Assembly: GCA_041391505.1 (NCBI GenBank)
Contig: JAWKNW010000002.1
Coordinates: 248,001 to 312,000, forward strand
DNA length: 64,000 nt
Reading direction: 5' to 3'
Origin: Rhodothermales bacterium
GTDB taxonomy: Bacteria; Bacteroidota; Rhodothermia; Rhodothermales; JAHQVL01
The stretch's first letter is position 1. Each line of letters begins with the position of its first letter. The translations under genes and the position numbers were made by a program. Of this stretch, positions 42,318-50,231 are shown piece by piece. The notes beneath the pieces are model-generated. The model searched no databases, was not told the DNA's origin, and saw only the letters and a list, made by a program, of their open reading frames with translations.

Positions 42318-42359
42318 TACCCGGGTGGCTCCTCGCCAGATCGAGGATCCGCCCGGGTA
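42318..42359 (+). other. Near-perfect 42-nt hairpin between two genes
   Basis: Outer arms TACCCGGGTGG and CCGCCCGGGTA pair with one G-T wobble. Inner arms CCTCG and CGAGG pair around the loop CCAGAT. The arms are separated only by CT opposite AT, where one T-A pair can form. The last base of the right arm is the A of the ATG at 42359, so translation from that ATG would be masked; this is one reason to prefer ATG 42380. It may terminate the dehydrogenase transcript or tune the next gene. Confidence 0.7.
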
Positions 42360-42379
42360 TGCCCATCTGGACGCACCCG

Positions 42380-43141
42380 ATGCCCCGGCTCGCCGCACTC
42401 ATCCCGATCCTGGCGATACTGCTCGTCGCCCCGCCTCCGGAAACCGTGCAGGCGCAGTCGCCCGACGTCGCCTTTCAGTTCGTCCGCGTGAAGTACGAGA
42501 GCAACGGCAACGGCCGGCGCGGATGGGGCCGGCGGGGCATGGGCATCTGGGCGACGGACTACCCCACGGCCGATCTCAACCTCCACCAGGCCATCGAGCG
42601 CACCACGCAGATCCCGCTCGGCGGCGACCCGCTCGTCTTCACGCTCAAGGACAAAGCCATCCTCGACTACCCGGTCCTCTACATCACGGAGCCCGGATAC
42701 TGGTACATCGACGAGGAGGAGGTGGCCGGCCTGCGCGAATACCTCGACCGCGGCGGCTTTCTGATCATCGACGACTTCCACGACTTCGGAGACGGCCAGA
42801 AAGGCCCCCAGTGGGAGAACATGTACATGAACATGAAGCAGGTCTACCCCGAGCGCGAGCCGGTCCTGCTCCCCAACGATCACCCGATCTGGTCGATCTT
42901 CTACGATATCGACCCGCTGGCCGCGTTATCGACAAAGATGCGCGGGGAAGTCGGCTGGCTGGATTACGACGACGACGAATACTACGGCATCTTCGACGAC
43001 AACGGCCGGCTGATGGTGGTCATCTGCTACAACCAGGACATCGGCGACGGCTGGGAATGGCCGGGCCGGCACCTCGGCGAAGCCTCGACCGTGAGCTTCC
43101 AGATGGCCATCAACTTCATCATGTGGGCGCTCACGCATTGA
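42380..43141 (+). CDS. DUF4159-family secreted protein
   Basis: From ATG 42380 this is 253 aa with a signal peptide (MPRLAALIPILAILLVAPPP, cut after VQAQ); ATG 42359 would add seven residues but lies in a hairpin. The body matches DUF4159: FQFVRVKYESNG, WATDYPTADLNL, YPVLYITEPG, LDRGGFLIIDDFHD, LPNDHPIWSIFYDI. The family has a glutamine-amidotransferase-like (ThuA-like) fold and is often encoded with MoxR, DUF58 and BatA-type VWA genes. Here that operon sits 11 kb away, so the gene is split from its usual partners. Function unknown. Confidence 0.88.
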   Translation: MPRLAALIPILAILLVAPPPETVQAQSPDVAFQFVRVKYESNGNGRRGWGRRGMGIWATDYPTADLNLHQAIERTTQIPLGGDPLVFTLKDKAILDYPVLYITEPGYWYIDEEEVAGLREYLDRGGFLIIDDFHDFGDGQKGPQWENMYMNMKQVYPEREPVLLPNDHPIWSIFYDIDPLAALSTKMRGEVGWLDYDDDEYYGIFDDNGRLMVVICYNQDIGDGWEWPGRHLGEASTVSFQMAINFIMWALTH

Positions 43142-43143
43142 AG

Positions 43144-43219
43144 GGTCGAGGTTTGAGGCTCAAGGTTCAAGGTAAACCAGCTGCCTTGAACCGTGAGCCT
43201 CAAACCTCGAACCTCAAAG
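43144..43219. repeat. Heptamer-period inverted array between convergent genes (consensus GTTCAAG)
   Basis: Left: GGTCGAG, GTTTGAG, GCTCAAG, GTTCAAG (43144-43171). Right: CTTGAAC, CGTGAGC, CTCAAAC, CTCGAAC, CTCAAAG (43185-43219). The arms are complementary. The array fills the whole 72 bp between the DUF4159 stop and the permease stop, and the permease stop codon lies inside its last unit. Confidence 0.85.
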
Positions 43220-45079
43220 GATCACCCGAACGCCGCCCAGCTTCTCGATGCGGTAGGGGAAATGGTCGCCGGGCGTGCTGATGAACATGTAGTTTTTCGG
43301 GACGTCCAGACGCTGCGAGAGTTGTTCGATGGTCTCGGGGCCGAAGGTCCCTTTCACGGCCAGGAAGTCGATGCGGAGCTGGGGATAGAGGTGATCGACG
43401 GTGCGCAGCGACCGGGCGAGGTCGGACGGGATGTCCTCTTCGTCGTCGTACAGGTGCACCACCTGCAGGCGCGACGTCTGTTCGTTCTTCAGCACGTACA
43501 GGGCCACCCGGTTCAGCGCCGCGGCGTCGTCGTTTTTTGTAAAGTAAACCACGGCCCGGCTGTTGATGTCGTTGATCTTGCCCGTGACGCTCTCCCGTAT
43601 CCACTCATTGACCTTGTTCACCCACTCCACGAGCGACCGGGAAACGACCAGGCCGAGCCGCAGAAGCTGGATGCGCAGAAACATGACGCCGACGATGGCC
43701 GCCGCGACCATGAAGTAGACCACGAAGATCTCCACGTTGCGGGGATCCAGGACGATGTTGCCCACCAGCCCGATCAGCACGGCGATGAGCGCGAGCGTTA
43801 CCGTCGGCCAGCTGGCGCGGACCTCCCGGGGCAGCCGGCCGCGGGACCGTTTGAGCAGCATGTTGCCGATCGCGAAGAGGGCCATCACGCTCAGGAACGA
43901 AAGCGTGTAGACGCCGGCGAGCGTCTCGATCTTGCCCCCCGTCACAAACAGAATCGAGGTACACAGTCCGAAAAAGCTCAGGATGATCCAGTGATTGGTC
44001 TTTCGCCAGGTGTTCTCGCGCAACAGGAACTGCGGGAGACATCGGTCCAGGCTCATCCGGCGCACGAGGCCCGTCACGCCCACATAACTCGTCAGCACCG
44101 CGCCCGACAGCACCAGCACGGCATCCATGCTCACCCCGAGCCGGAGCCAGTCGCCGGCCGAGCGCGCGCCCATGTCGGCCAGCAGGTCGGGCGGGACTTC
44201 CCGGATGGTGGCCAGCGGCAGCAGGCCCAGCGAGAGCAGGCTGATGAGGGGGTTGAAGATGGCCACCACCAGCCACATGTTGCGCAGCGTTTTGGGAAAG
44301 ACGCCCGACTGCTGCTCTTCGATGAAATTGGCCGAGCTTTCGAAGCCGCTGATCCCCAGCATCGCGGCCGCGAACCCGAAAAACAGCGCATGCCCGATAC
44401 CGGACGGGTCGGGCATCGTCCAGTTGGCGAACAGCATCGACGGATCCTCCACGACCGCGATGGTGGCGGTGACGGAGAGCACCGTGAGAGTGACGAGGTG
44501 AACGATGAAGATGCCGAGCGCCACTACGGCCGATTCCGTGATGCCCAGGATATTGAGCACCGCGAAGATACCCAGCAGCGCTACCGTGGCCGAGATGATG
44601 TTGAGCCCCGCGAACATGTTGTGGGCGTAATGCATCGCCTCGTTGGCGCTGATCACCGCGGTAGCGATGTACGAGAGCAGCGTGAGGCACGCCGCCCCGG
44701 CGGCCAGCTGCTTGTTGGTCGTGTTCAGCAGCACCGTGTAGGTGCCCCCGTTGAGCGGCAGCGCGCTGCCGACTTCCGCGTAGACCCTGCGGTAGAAATA
44801 CAGCACAACGGCCACGATCACCAGCACCACCGGCGCCAGCGCGCCGGCCTGCGCCGCGCAAAGGGCCGATACATAGAGCACACTGGAGCTGATGTCGTTG
44901 CCGCAGATCGCCGTGGAACGCCACGTCCCCAGCATGTGCTTTTCTTCCTGGTCGAGGTGCCGGACCTGAGTCGGACCGGGCTTGAGATCCAGGATGCGTT
45001 CTGCTTTCCCCCAGCCGGCGAATTCCCAGGATGCCGGTGCTCCCTCGTCGGCGGGTTGGCCCTTGGTACTCATACCCAT
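43214..45079 (-). CDS. APC-family amino acid permease with cytoplasmic C-terminal domain
   Basis: This 621 aa protein (start 45079 or 45073) has a soluble N-terminus of about 55 residues, then about 12 TM helices (about 60-480). TM1 carries GNDISSSVLYVSALC and a neighbouring helix ALPLNGGTYTVLLN, the unwound-helix substrate site of APC transporters. The last 135 residues (about 485-621) form a soluble alpha/beta domain (VVYFTKND, LQVVHLYDDEED, LRIDFLAVKGTFGPETIEQL) similar to universal-stress-like domains on other permeases. It should import amino acids or polyamines. Its stop codon lies in a heptamer array. Confidence 0.9.
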   Translation of the reverse strand: MGMSTKGQPADEGAPASWEFAGWGKAERILDLKPGPTQVRHLDQEEKHMLGTWRSTAICGNDISSSVLYVSALCAAQAGALAPVVLVIVAVVLYFYRRVYAEVGSALPLNGGTYTVLLNTTNKQLAAGAACLTLLSYIATAVISANEAMHYAHNMFAGLNIISATVALLGIFAVLNILGITESAVVALGIFIVHLVTLTVLSVTATIAVVEDPSMLFANWTMPDPSGIGHALFFGFAAAMLGISGFESSANFIEEQQSGVFPKTLRNMWLVVAIFNPLISLLSLGLLPLATIREVPPDLLADMGARSAGDWLRLGVSMDAVLVLSGAVLTSYVGVTGLVRRMSLDRCLPQFLLRENTWRKTNHWIILSFFGLCTSILFVTGGKIETLAGVYTLSFLSVMALFAIGNMLLKRSRGRLPREVRASWPTVTLALIAVLIGLVGNIVLDPRNVEIFVVYFMVAAAIVGVMFLRIQLLRLGLVVSRSLVEWVNKVNEWIRESVTGKINDINSRAVVYFTKNDDAAALNRVALYVLKNEQTSRLQVVHLYDDEEDIPSDLARSLRTVDHLYPQLRIDFLAVKGTFGPETIEQLSQRLDVPKNYMFISTPGDHFPYRIEKLGGVRVIL

Positions 45080-45211
45080 TTTAGATCTGCGTGTGACGGT
45101 AGCCAGGTGATGGGGTCGATGGCGTCACGCAGAAATACGAATTTTTTTGATGGGATACCAGGCGCGTTGCCCGGGGCGGACAGGCGTCCGCCCCGGCATG
45201 GCGCGAATGAA

Positions 45212-45376
45212 TCAGGTAACCACCCGCTTCCCGATGACGAACAGGAGGACGGCGATGACGATGAACACGAAGAAGGCGAACTTGGCGACACCCATGGCGG
45301 CGCCGGCGATGCCGCCGAAGCCGAGAATGCCGGCGATGAGGGCGACGATGAGGGCAACAAAGGCAAGACGTAACAT
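45212..45376 (-). CDS. DUF1328 small membrane protein (YtjA-like)
   Basis: From ATG 45376 this is 54 aa. It is almost wholly hydrophobic with two helices joined by a Gly-rich turn (LIAGILGFGGIAGAAMGVAK) and ends ...FVIGKRVVT, the DUF1328 pattern. The family is small, widespread and membrane-bound; its role is unknown, though members are often induced under envelope or osmotic stress. It is on the same strand as the stress-like cluster upstream (a receiver-like protein, OMP, OmpA and PRC-barrel proteins). Confidence 0.88.
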   Translation of the reverse strand: MLRLAFVALIVALIAGILGFGGIAGAAMGVAKFAFFVFIVIAVLLFVIGKRVVT

Positions 45377-45396
45377 GGTTATGGGGGTTCTGGTTA

Positions 45397-45798
45397 TCAG
45401 GGCGTGAGATGCGGCGTGGAAGCGGGTCCATCCGATGCCGGCGGCTCCCGGATCAGCTGGACGAATCCACGCCACGTGGATGTTTCCCGGACCCGACCGT
45501 TCTGGACGCAGCGGATGCACTGCCCGTCCGCCGCGATGGCGAGAATGCCGACATCGGGGTCCATCGCGACGATGGCGTCCGTGATCGGGGGCAGACAGCC
45601 GTTTTCATCCAGCGAGAGCACGATCCATTGCGGATGGTGCGTTCGGGCCAGACCCGGCAGATGGCACAACATGGGCGTTTCCGCAACCACCGTCACCCCA
45701 TCCAGCGCGCTCAGACCCGCGCCCAGCAACTCGCGCAGCAGGCGCGGTTCGTTGGACAGGATCAGGCTGAGGCGGGTTAAGGCGTTGGCAGGCTGCAT
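45397..45798 (-). CDS. Receiver-like protein without output domain
   Basis: From ATG 45798 this is 133 aa; a longer frame starts at 45852 but runs through a 13-bp hairpin. The pattern LSLILSNEPRLLRELLGAGL...LDGVTVVAETPM...WIVLSLDENGCLP resembles the receiver half of NarL/LuxR regulators. The N-terminal acidic pair is missing, and the expected phosphoacceptor region reads LSLDENG. No HTH follows. It may be a degenerate receiver that signals by protein contact. I am moderately sure of the fold and unsure of function. Confidence 0.6.
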   Translation of the reverse strand: MQPANALTRLSLILSNEPRLLRELLGAGLSALDGVTVVAETPMLCHLPGLARTHHPQWIVLSLDENGCLPPITDAIVAMDPDVGILAIAADGQCIRCVQNGRVRETSTWRGFVQLIREPPASDGPASTPHLTP

Positions 45799-45830
45799 GG
45801 CGGGTATGGATTCAGGCGTACAGCAGGACC

Positions 45831-45870
45831 ACGCGCCCGGCCCCTTGCCCATGATTCGGGCCGGGCGCGT
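45831..45870. other. Perfect 13-bp GC-rich inverted repeat
   Basis: ACGCGCCCGGCCC (45831-45843) is mirrored by GGGCCGGGCGCGT (45858-45870) with a 14-nt loop. It lies between the receiver-like gene and the end of the outer-membrane protein gene, both on the minus strand. No T-run follows on either strand. It is a likely transcript-end or stability hairpin. Confidence 0.7.
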
Positions 45871-45909
45871 GGAATCGAGCAGGCAGGTGAAAAACCGGGG
45901 GGCGATTCA

Positions 45910-46479
45910 CTACTGACCTACTCGAAAGAGAAGACCGGCGGAAAACATGTAGCCCGGGCCGCCTTCACCGTCGTCGTTGGCGAAGGCGAGATGATCCCCG
46001 AACGTGACCCGCGCCTGGACAAAGGGCGAAATGGGGCCCGCGCCGAACGAAGCGCCGCCGATCAGGTTCAGGCCGTAATCCGTGCGATCGGCCTCGATCA
46101 CGTTGCCGAGCAAGGGCGTATCGACATTGAGCATCACCCGGGTGATACCGAGTCCGAGTCCGGCATACGGCGTAAAGACGGCATTACCCCGCGCGCCGGC
46201 GCTGAAGGGAAACAGCACGTCGGCGTTCATCTGCAGCGCGTTCACGTCGTTGATGCCCGTGAAATAGTAGTTCACGCTGGGCGTGAGGACGATCCGGTTG
46301 TTGGAAAGGCCGAATTGGGCCTGCCCGCCCAGGTAGTAGGCGCCGGTCCCGACCCCCTCGTCGCTGAAGGTGTCGACATTATATCCCCCCTGAAACCCCA
46401 GGCTGAACTGCGCCCGGGCGTCCTGCGGGGTGAAGGCCAGGACACAGGCTATCACCGCCATATAAGGAAGTGTTTTCAT
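45910..46479 (-). CDS. Outer-membrane beta-barrel protein (OmpW/OMP_b-brl-like)
   Basis: This 189 aa protein has a signal peptide (cut after ARAQ) and eight or so amphipathic strands (GFQGGYNVDTF, YYLGGQAQFGLS, IVLTPSVNYYFTG, FTPYAGLGLGITRV, YGLNLIGGASFG, FVQARVTFGDH), ending GLLFRVGQ. It is a small eight-strand barrel, structural or a channel for small hydrophobic compounds. It sits 30 bp after an OmpA-like gene on the same strand, so both may be expressed together as envelope proteins. Confidence 0.83.
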   Translation of the reverse strand: MKTLPYMAVIACVLAFTPQDARAQFSLGFQGGYNVDTFSDEGVGTGAYYLGGQAQFGLSNNRIVLTPSVNYYFTGINDVNALQMNADVLFPFSAGARGNAVFTPYAGLGLGITRVMLNVDTPLLGNVIEADRTDYGLNLIGGASFGAGPISPFVQARVTFGDHLAFANDDGEGGPGYMFSAGLLFRVGQ

Positions 46480-46509
46480 GATGCGTTGCTCGTCTGTGAA
46501 AAGGGAGGG

Positions 46510-47193
46510 TTAGCGGCTCTCCGCGATCTCTTCGCGGTAGGCTTCGTCGGCGTAGATGGCCACCTCGACGCGGCGATTCTGCTGCCGACCGTAGTCCGTA
46601 TCGTTGGATGCGATGGGCTCGGCCTCGCCGCGCGCCGAGGTCTCGACGCGATTTACAGGAATGCCCAGCGTGGCGAGATACTGCGCGGCCGACGCGGCCC
46701 GCCGCTCGGAGAGCGCGAGGTTGTAGGACGCGTCGCCGACGGCATCGGTATGGCCGACGATGAGCACGTCGGTGTTGTCGTATTCATCCAGGCTCTGGGC
46801 CAGTTCGCGCAGGTTGGACCGAGCCTCTTCGCGCAAGCCGGCCGAGTCGAAATCGAACAGGATGCCGGAGTCGAACGTGACGACGATGCCTTCGCCGATG
46901 CGCTGCACCTCGGCATCTTCGAGTTCCTGTTCGAGCTCGGCCGCCTGCCGGTCCATCTGCTGACCGATCACCGCGCCGGCCGTCCCGCCCACGATGGCGC
47001 CCAGAATGGCGCCTTTGGCGGTGCTGCCGGCTGCCTTGCCGATCGCGCCGCCGACCACCGTGCCGGCGCCGGCGCCTACAGCGGCGCCTTTCTCGGTGTT
47101 GCTGAGTCGGGCGCAGCCGGAAGCGAGAAGGCAGACCACCAGGGACAGGATGGTCGGCACCCGGGATGCGTACGTAATCCGTTGGAATGTCAT
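46510..47193 (-). CDS. OmpA-family lipoprotein with glycine zipper (YiaD-like)
   Basis: From ATG 47193 this is 227 aa with lipobox LLASGC (about Cys27). A glycine-zipper membrane segment follows (KGAAVGAGAGTVVGGAIGKA and further GxxxG steps, about 36-80), then an OmpA C-terminal domain that binds peptidoglycan (DFDSAGL, VLIVGHTDAVGDASYN, LSERRAASAAQYLATLGI, NRRVEVAI). It tethers the outer membrane to the cell wall. The longer frame up to 47451 is not used because the lipoprotein signal starts here. Confidence 0.92.
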   Translation of the reverse strand: MTFQRITYASRVPTILSLVVCLLASGCARLSNTEKGAAVGAGAGTVVGGAIGKAAGSTAKGAILGAIVGGTAGAVIGQQMDRQAAELEQELEDAEVQRIGEGIVVTFDSGILFDFDSAGLREEARSNLRELAQSLDEYDNTDVLIVGHTDAVGDASYNLALSERRAASAAQYLATLGIPVNRVETSARGEAEPIASNDTDYGRQQNRRVEVAIYADEAYREEIAESR

Positions 47194-47305
47194 GATAGGG
47201 TGTGTCTGGGCCCTCCGGCGGGCCGATGGCGATCCAGCGAGGTGGAAGGCCATCGGCGCCCGGAAGACCGTTGCGTGATAGAGGGTACCAGGGAGACAGG
47301 AGCCG

Positions 47306-47659
47306 TTACGACTGCCAGTAGGGCTCCGTGCGGTAGAAGGCGTAGATGGTATCCAGGAAGCGGGCGTCGGCCGAACTCGGCCAGTTGTTCTCGTCAAAAC
47401 CCGGGGCTTTTTCGAGCCGCTTCTTGTCGACATCCAGGACGAAGACTTCATCCTCGGTATTCACCTTCATCGCCGCCCAGGGAATGGCGAACAGCTTGTC
47501 GCCGATGCCCAGAAAGCCGCCGAACGACAGCACGGCATAGGCGATACGGCCGGTATTGAGGTCCACCATGAAATCTTTGACTTCACCGAGGTGCTCGCCG
47601 GCGGTGTTGCGGACCTTGGTATGATTGAGGGAGCTGCTGGACAATGTATAGGGTCGCAT
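47306..47659 (-). CDS. PRC-barrel domain protein
   Basis: From ATG 47659 this is 117 aa. The PRC-barrel core is clear: TKVRNTAGEHLGEVKDFMVD, GRIAYAVLSFGGFLGIGDKL, FAIPWAAMKV. The C-terminal tail (LEKAPGFDENNWP...FYRTEPYWQ) is typical of stress-associated bacterial PRC-barrel proteins encoded near general-stress genes. The protein is cytoplasmic and probably binds partners or RNA. It is divergent from the gene at 48001. Confidence 0.88.
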   Translation of the reverse strand: MRPYTLSSSSLNHTKVRNTAGEHLGEVKDFMVDLNTGRIAYAVLSFGGFLGIGDKLFAIPWAAMKVNTEDEVFVLDVDKKRLEKAPGFDENNWPSSADARFLDTIYAFYRTEPYWQS

Positions 47660-48000
47660 AGGATTGTTCTGGTCTAGATCTATAAAAAGACCCGACGCGT
47701 CGAATTCGTGCCGGCGCCGGGCCATCGTGTATCCAGCTTACCCCGCTTCCGAGCGATTCTCCATAGACCGGGGTACGGATTACAGGTACAGATTCGGATA
47801 CAAATCCACCGAAATATGCCCGAATTCCGCCCCGAATACCCCGTGTAGTCCTCGTCTGACACCCCCCGTTGCGCCCGTCCTACGCACGCCGATCACTCCC
47901 TCTTACCGACGCCTCCCGGCCCGGATTACAGGTCCATCCCGCCCCTTTTAGTAGGTTAGTACCATTCGATTGATGATCACCTGTTTTATCCCCTTCGACC
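47660..48000. other. Divergent intergenic region with a 12-bp direct repeat
   Basis: This 341 bp stretch is less GC-rich than its surroundings and contains no credible gene. CGGATTACAGGT occurs at 47776-47787 and again at 47932-47943, about 117 bp before the PRC-barrel gene and 58 bp before the plus-strand gene. These could be operator copies for each divergent promoter; no more is visible. Confidence 0.4.
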
Positions 48001-48708
48001 ATGATTACGGCAGCATCCCAGTTTGCAACACAGATCGTTCACGCGCTCCGTCTCATCAAGCATCGGCTCATGGCGTCAGGCATCCATCCTGGCGCCATTT
48101 TTATTCTGGGGCCGGCCCTCTTGCTCGCGGCGTCGCTATCCCAATCCCGTCACTACCAGAACGACGGCGGCACGCTCATGGCGTCGGCCACGGTGGTGCC
48201 GGCGCTTCCATCCGCTCGCGTCGATGAAACGTCCCACTACGCCGACGACCTGCTGGAATTTTCCTATCCCGCCGCGTGGAGCGTCGACTCGACCTATACC
48301 GACGGCGGCACCCATCGGTATATCCTGCGCATCGACGAAGTCAGCCCGCCGACCACGGTGACGATCTCGGTTCGCGGACTCACGGGCGGGGCGATGTCGT
48401 ATCCCGCATCGCGCTTTATCATCGACGCCTTCGACCGGGATGAAACGCTCGCGCACTACTACCTGCGTCCTCCCAAAGCGCCCCTGATCGGCGCGTCGCT
48501 CGAACAGCTCCTCTTCAGCGGCACCACCCCGGAGGAAACCGCCGTCCGCGGCCTCAAGACGGTCTTCAAGACGCGGCACGACCAGCTCGTGACGGTCACC
48601 CTGCGCACGACCTTTCGCGACACCTACAGCAACAACATGCAAACGGAGATCCTGCGCGACGACTACGATGCCGTCGTGCAAGGGGTCATGGACCACCTCA
48701 ATCGTTGA
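48001..48708 (+). CDS. Membrane-anchored protein of unknown function
   Basis: This 235 aa protein has one TM segment near the N-terminus (about 30-46, PGAIFILGPALLLAASL) and a soluble extracytoplasmic domain of about 170 residues with phrases LLEFSYPAAWSVDSTYTDGG, YILRIDEVSPPTTVTISVRG and TVTLRTTFRDTYSNNMQTEI. The pattern is like PsbP/DUF1795-type domains that begin with a F.YP..W motif, but the assignment is tentative. It stands alone, divergent from the PRC-barrel gene and convergent with the esterase gene. Confidence 0.7.
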   Translation: MITAASQFATQIVHALRLIKHRLMASGIHPGAIFILGPALLLAASLSQSRHYQNDGGTLMASATVVPALPSARVDETSHYADDLLEFSYPAAWSVDSTYTDGGTHRYILRIDEVSPPTTVTISVRGLTGGAMSYPASRFIIDAFDRDETLAHYYLRPPKAPLIGASLEQLLFSGTTPEETAVRGLKTVFKTRHDQLVTVTLRTTFRDTYSNNMQTEILRDDYDAVVQGVMDHLNR

Positions 48709-48735
48709 ATGGGGAATGGCGCTAGGGGCAGTCGG

Positions 48736-50025
48736 TCAGTCGCGGAGCAGATGCTGCTGTAGAAACGCCAGGTACTGATCCCAGTCGTCGGGCTGGGTAC
48801 CGTGCCCGCCTTCGTGCATGTAATAGCCGATCGTGTGGAAGATCGGCGTCTGCGCCGGCGGCATCGTGGTCGTGCCGAGCCCTTTTTCTCCCAGGAGTTC
48901 GAACACCGGTTCCGCCGCCACCGCGGCCTCGAACTCACCGACGGGGTCCGACCATTTGTCGGTGGTCCCGGTCTGCAGCAAGACCGGGCGGGGAGCGACG
49001 AGGCTCACGAGCATATGCGCATCGACCGGGCTCTGGCCGGGGTCATCGCCGTACCGGGCGTAGTTGCCGGCAAATTGGTAGCCGAAGCGCTGGGGCAGGG
49101 TGATGAGCTTGATGGTCTCGCCGTAGTTGCGCCGGCTGAGCGCCGCCCCGCCTTCTCCCGAGCAACTGGCGATGACGGCGGCGAAGCGCGGATCCTGCGC
49201 CGCGGTCCATAACACGGTTTTGCCCAGACGGGAGACCCCGATGAGCGCCACGCGCTCGGCGTCGATGCCGGCGTCGGTCTCAACATAATCCATCGCCCGA
49301 CTGAGTCCCCACGCCCAGGCCGCGATGGCGCCCCACGCATCCGGAGCGAGCTGCTCCCCCGGGCGGAGGAACGTCTGCCGGATGCCATGCGGCAGGCCGG
49401 CCGCAAAATCCGGCTCGATATCCCCATAATACACCGTCGCGACCCCGATCCCGGCCTCGACAAAGGGCAGGACACGCAGCTGTCCGAAGCGCGAGCTGTC
49501 CGGCGCCGGCTCGCGGACGCCGTCGCGGTTCCAGATGGCGCCCCGCTTGACGCCCGGATCGCGGACGAGGGTGTTGTTGGCGGTGAAACCGACGTGGAGC
49601 AGCAGCGGAACCGGCCCGCGCGCCGCGGCCGGCAGATAGATCAGGAGGTCCATCGCCGGCCCGTTCTTCGAGCCCGAGAGGTACACCGTCACCTGGCGAC
49701 GCAGCGCCTTGCCGTCGAAGGCCGGCGTGCCGGCGTCGGTGACGTCGAACGTGATGCCGTCCGGCGCCGCCGGGGCCTTGCCGAACTGGTGCGTTTCAAA
49801 GAGACGCAGGATCTCGGGCCGGCGCTGCGCGAACCAGGTCTCGGCGTCCGTCACCGGCCGGCCGTCGTTCAGCCGCAACGGGTCGGGGAGCGTGAAGCGG
49901 CCCACCTTCGCCTCGGTGTAGTTGACGACCACCCCCTCGCGCTCTTCGTCCGGCCAGTCCGGCACCTGGGCCAGCACCGCCCCGGTGAGGGCGAAAAGCG
50001 ACATACAGAGCAGCGATCGTTTCAT
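48736..50025 (-). CDS. Glucuronoyl-esterase-like (CE15-type) secreted alpha/beta hydrolase
   Basis: This 429 aa protein has a signal peptide (cut after AVLAQ). The nucleophile motif GVSRLGKT (Ser265) and the following SCSGEGGAALSRRNYGET (Glu291 region) match bacterial CE15 enzymes, and a catalytic His is likely in MHEGGHG near the C-terminus. CE15 enzymes cleave ester bonds between glucuronic acid on xylan and lignin alcohols; marine homologues may act on other uronic acid esters. With the sialidase-like proteins it fits a polysaccharide-using lifestyle. About 200 bp separates it from the T9SS cargo gene upstream. Confidence 0.85.
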   Translation of the reverse strand: MKRSLLCMSLFALTGAVLAQVPDWPDEEREGVVVNYTEAKVGRFTLPDPLRLNDGRPVTDAETWFAQRRPEILRLFETHQFGKAPAAPDGITFDVTDAGTPAFDGKALRRQVTVYLSGSKNGPAMDLLIYLPAAARGPVPLLLHVGFTANNTLVRDPGVKRGAIWNRDGVREPAPDSSRFGQLRVLPFVEAGIGVATVYYGDIEPDFAAGLPHGIRQTFLRPGEQLAPDAWGAIAAWAWGLSRAMDYVETDAGIDAERVALIGVSRLGKTVLWTAAQDPRFAAVIASCSGEGGAALSRRNYGETIKLITLPQRFGYQFAGNYARYGDDPGQSPVDAHMLVSLVAPRPVLLQTGTTDKWSDPVGEFEAAVAAEPVFELLGEKGLGTTTMPPAQTPIFHTIGYYMHEGGHGTQPDDWDQYLAFLQQHLLRD

Positions 50026-50142
50026 GGGGGGATGTCCGTCTATGAGCCTGCGTGGCGACCGGGTGCGGCCCGCGCTTCGGGAAGGTAAGGCATAGCATGC
50101 TCATGCTCCACGTCAACCTGCGCCGCGGCGCAGCCGGCCGGC

Positions 50143-50195
50143 GTGTCGAAAGCCCGGCAGGCCGGGAGGTCCTTCGACACGTCGTGATTTTTTTT
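50143..50195 (+). terminator. Terminator-like hairpin with T8 run (plus strand)
   Basis: GTGTCGAA (50143-50150) pairs with TTCGACAC (50173-50180); inside, CCCGGC/GCCGGG can pair too. Seven bases later comes TTTTTTTT (50188-50195). It reads as a terminator for plus-strand transcription, yet both flanking genes are on the minus strand, so it may stop antisense transcripts, or serve as a 5' leader hairpin of the esterase gene. Confidence 0.5.
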
Positions 50196-50231
50196 GATGG
50201 GCAGAAATGCTTTACGGATCGTGCTTCATAC

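Noticed and set aside
41813..42358. Plus-strand open frame upstream of the DUF4159 gene
   Set aside because: It overlaps the PQQ-type dehydrogenase in another frame, is Arg/Pro-rich and precedes the real signal peptide.
43193..45373. A 726-codon plus-strand frame over the permease gene
   Set aside because: His/Asp/Gln/Arg-rich shadow translation of membrane helices; the minus strand encodes a full APC permease.
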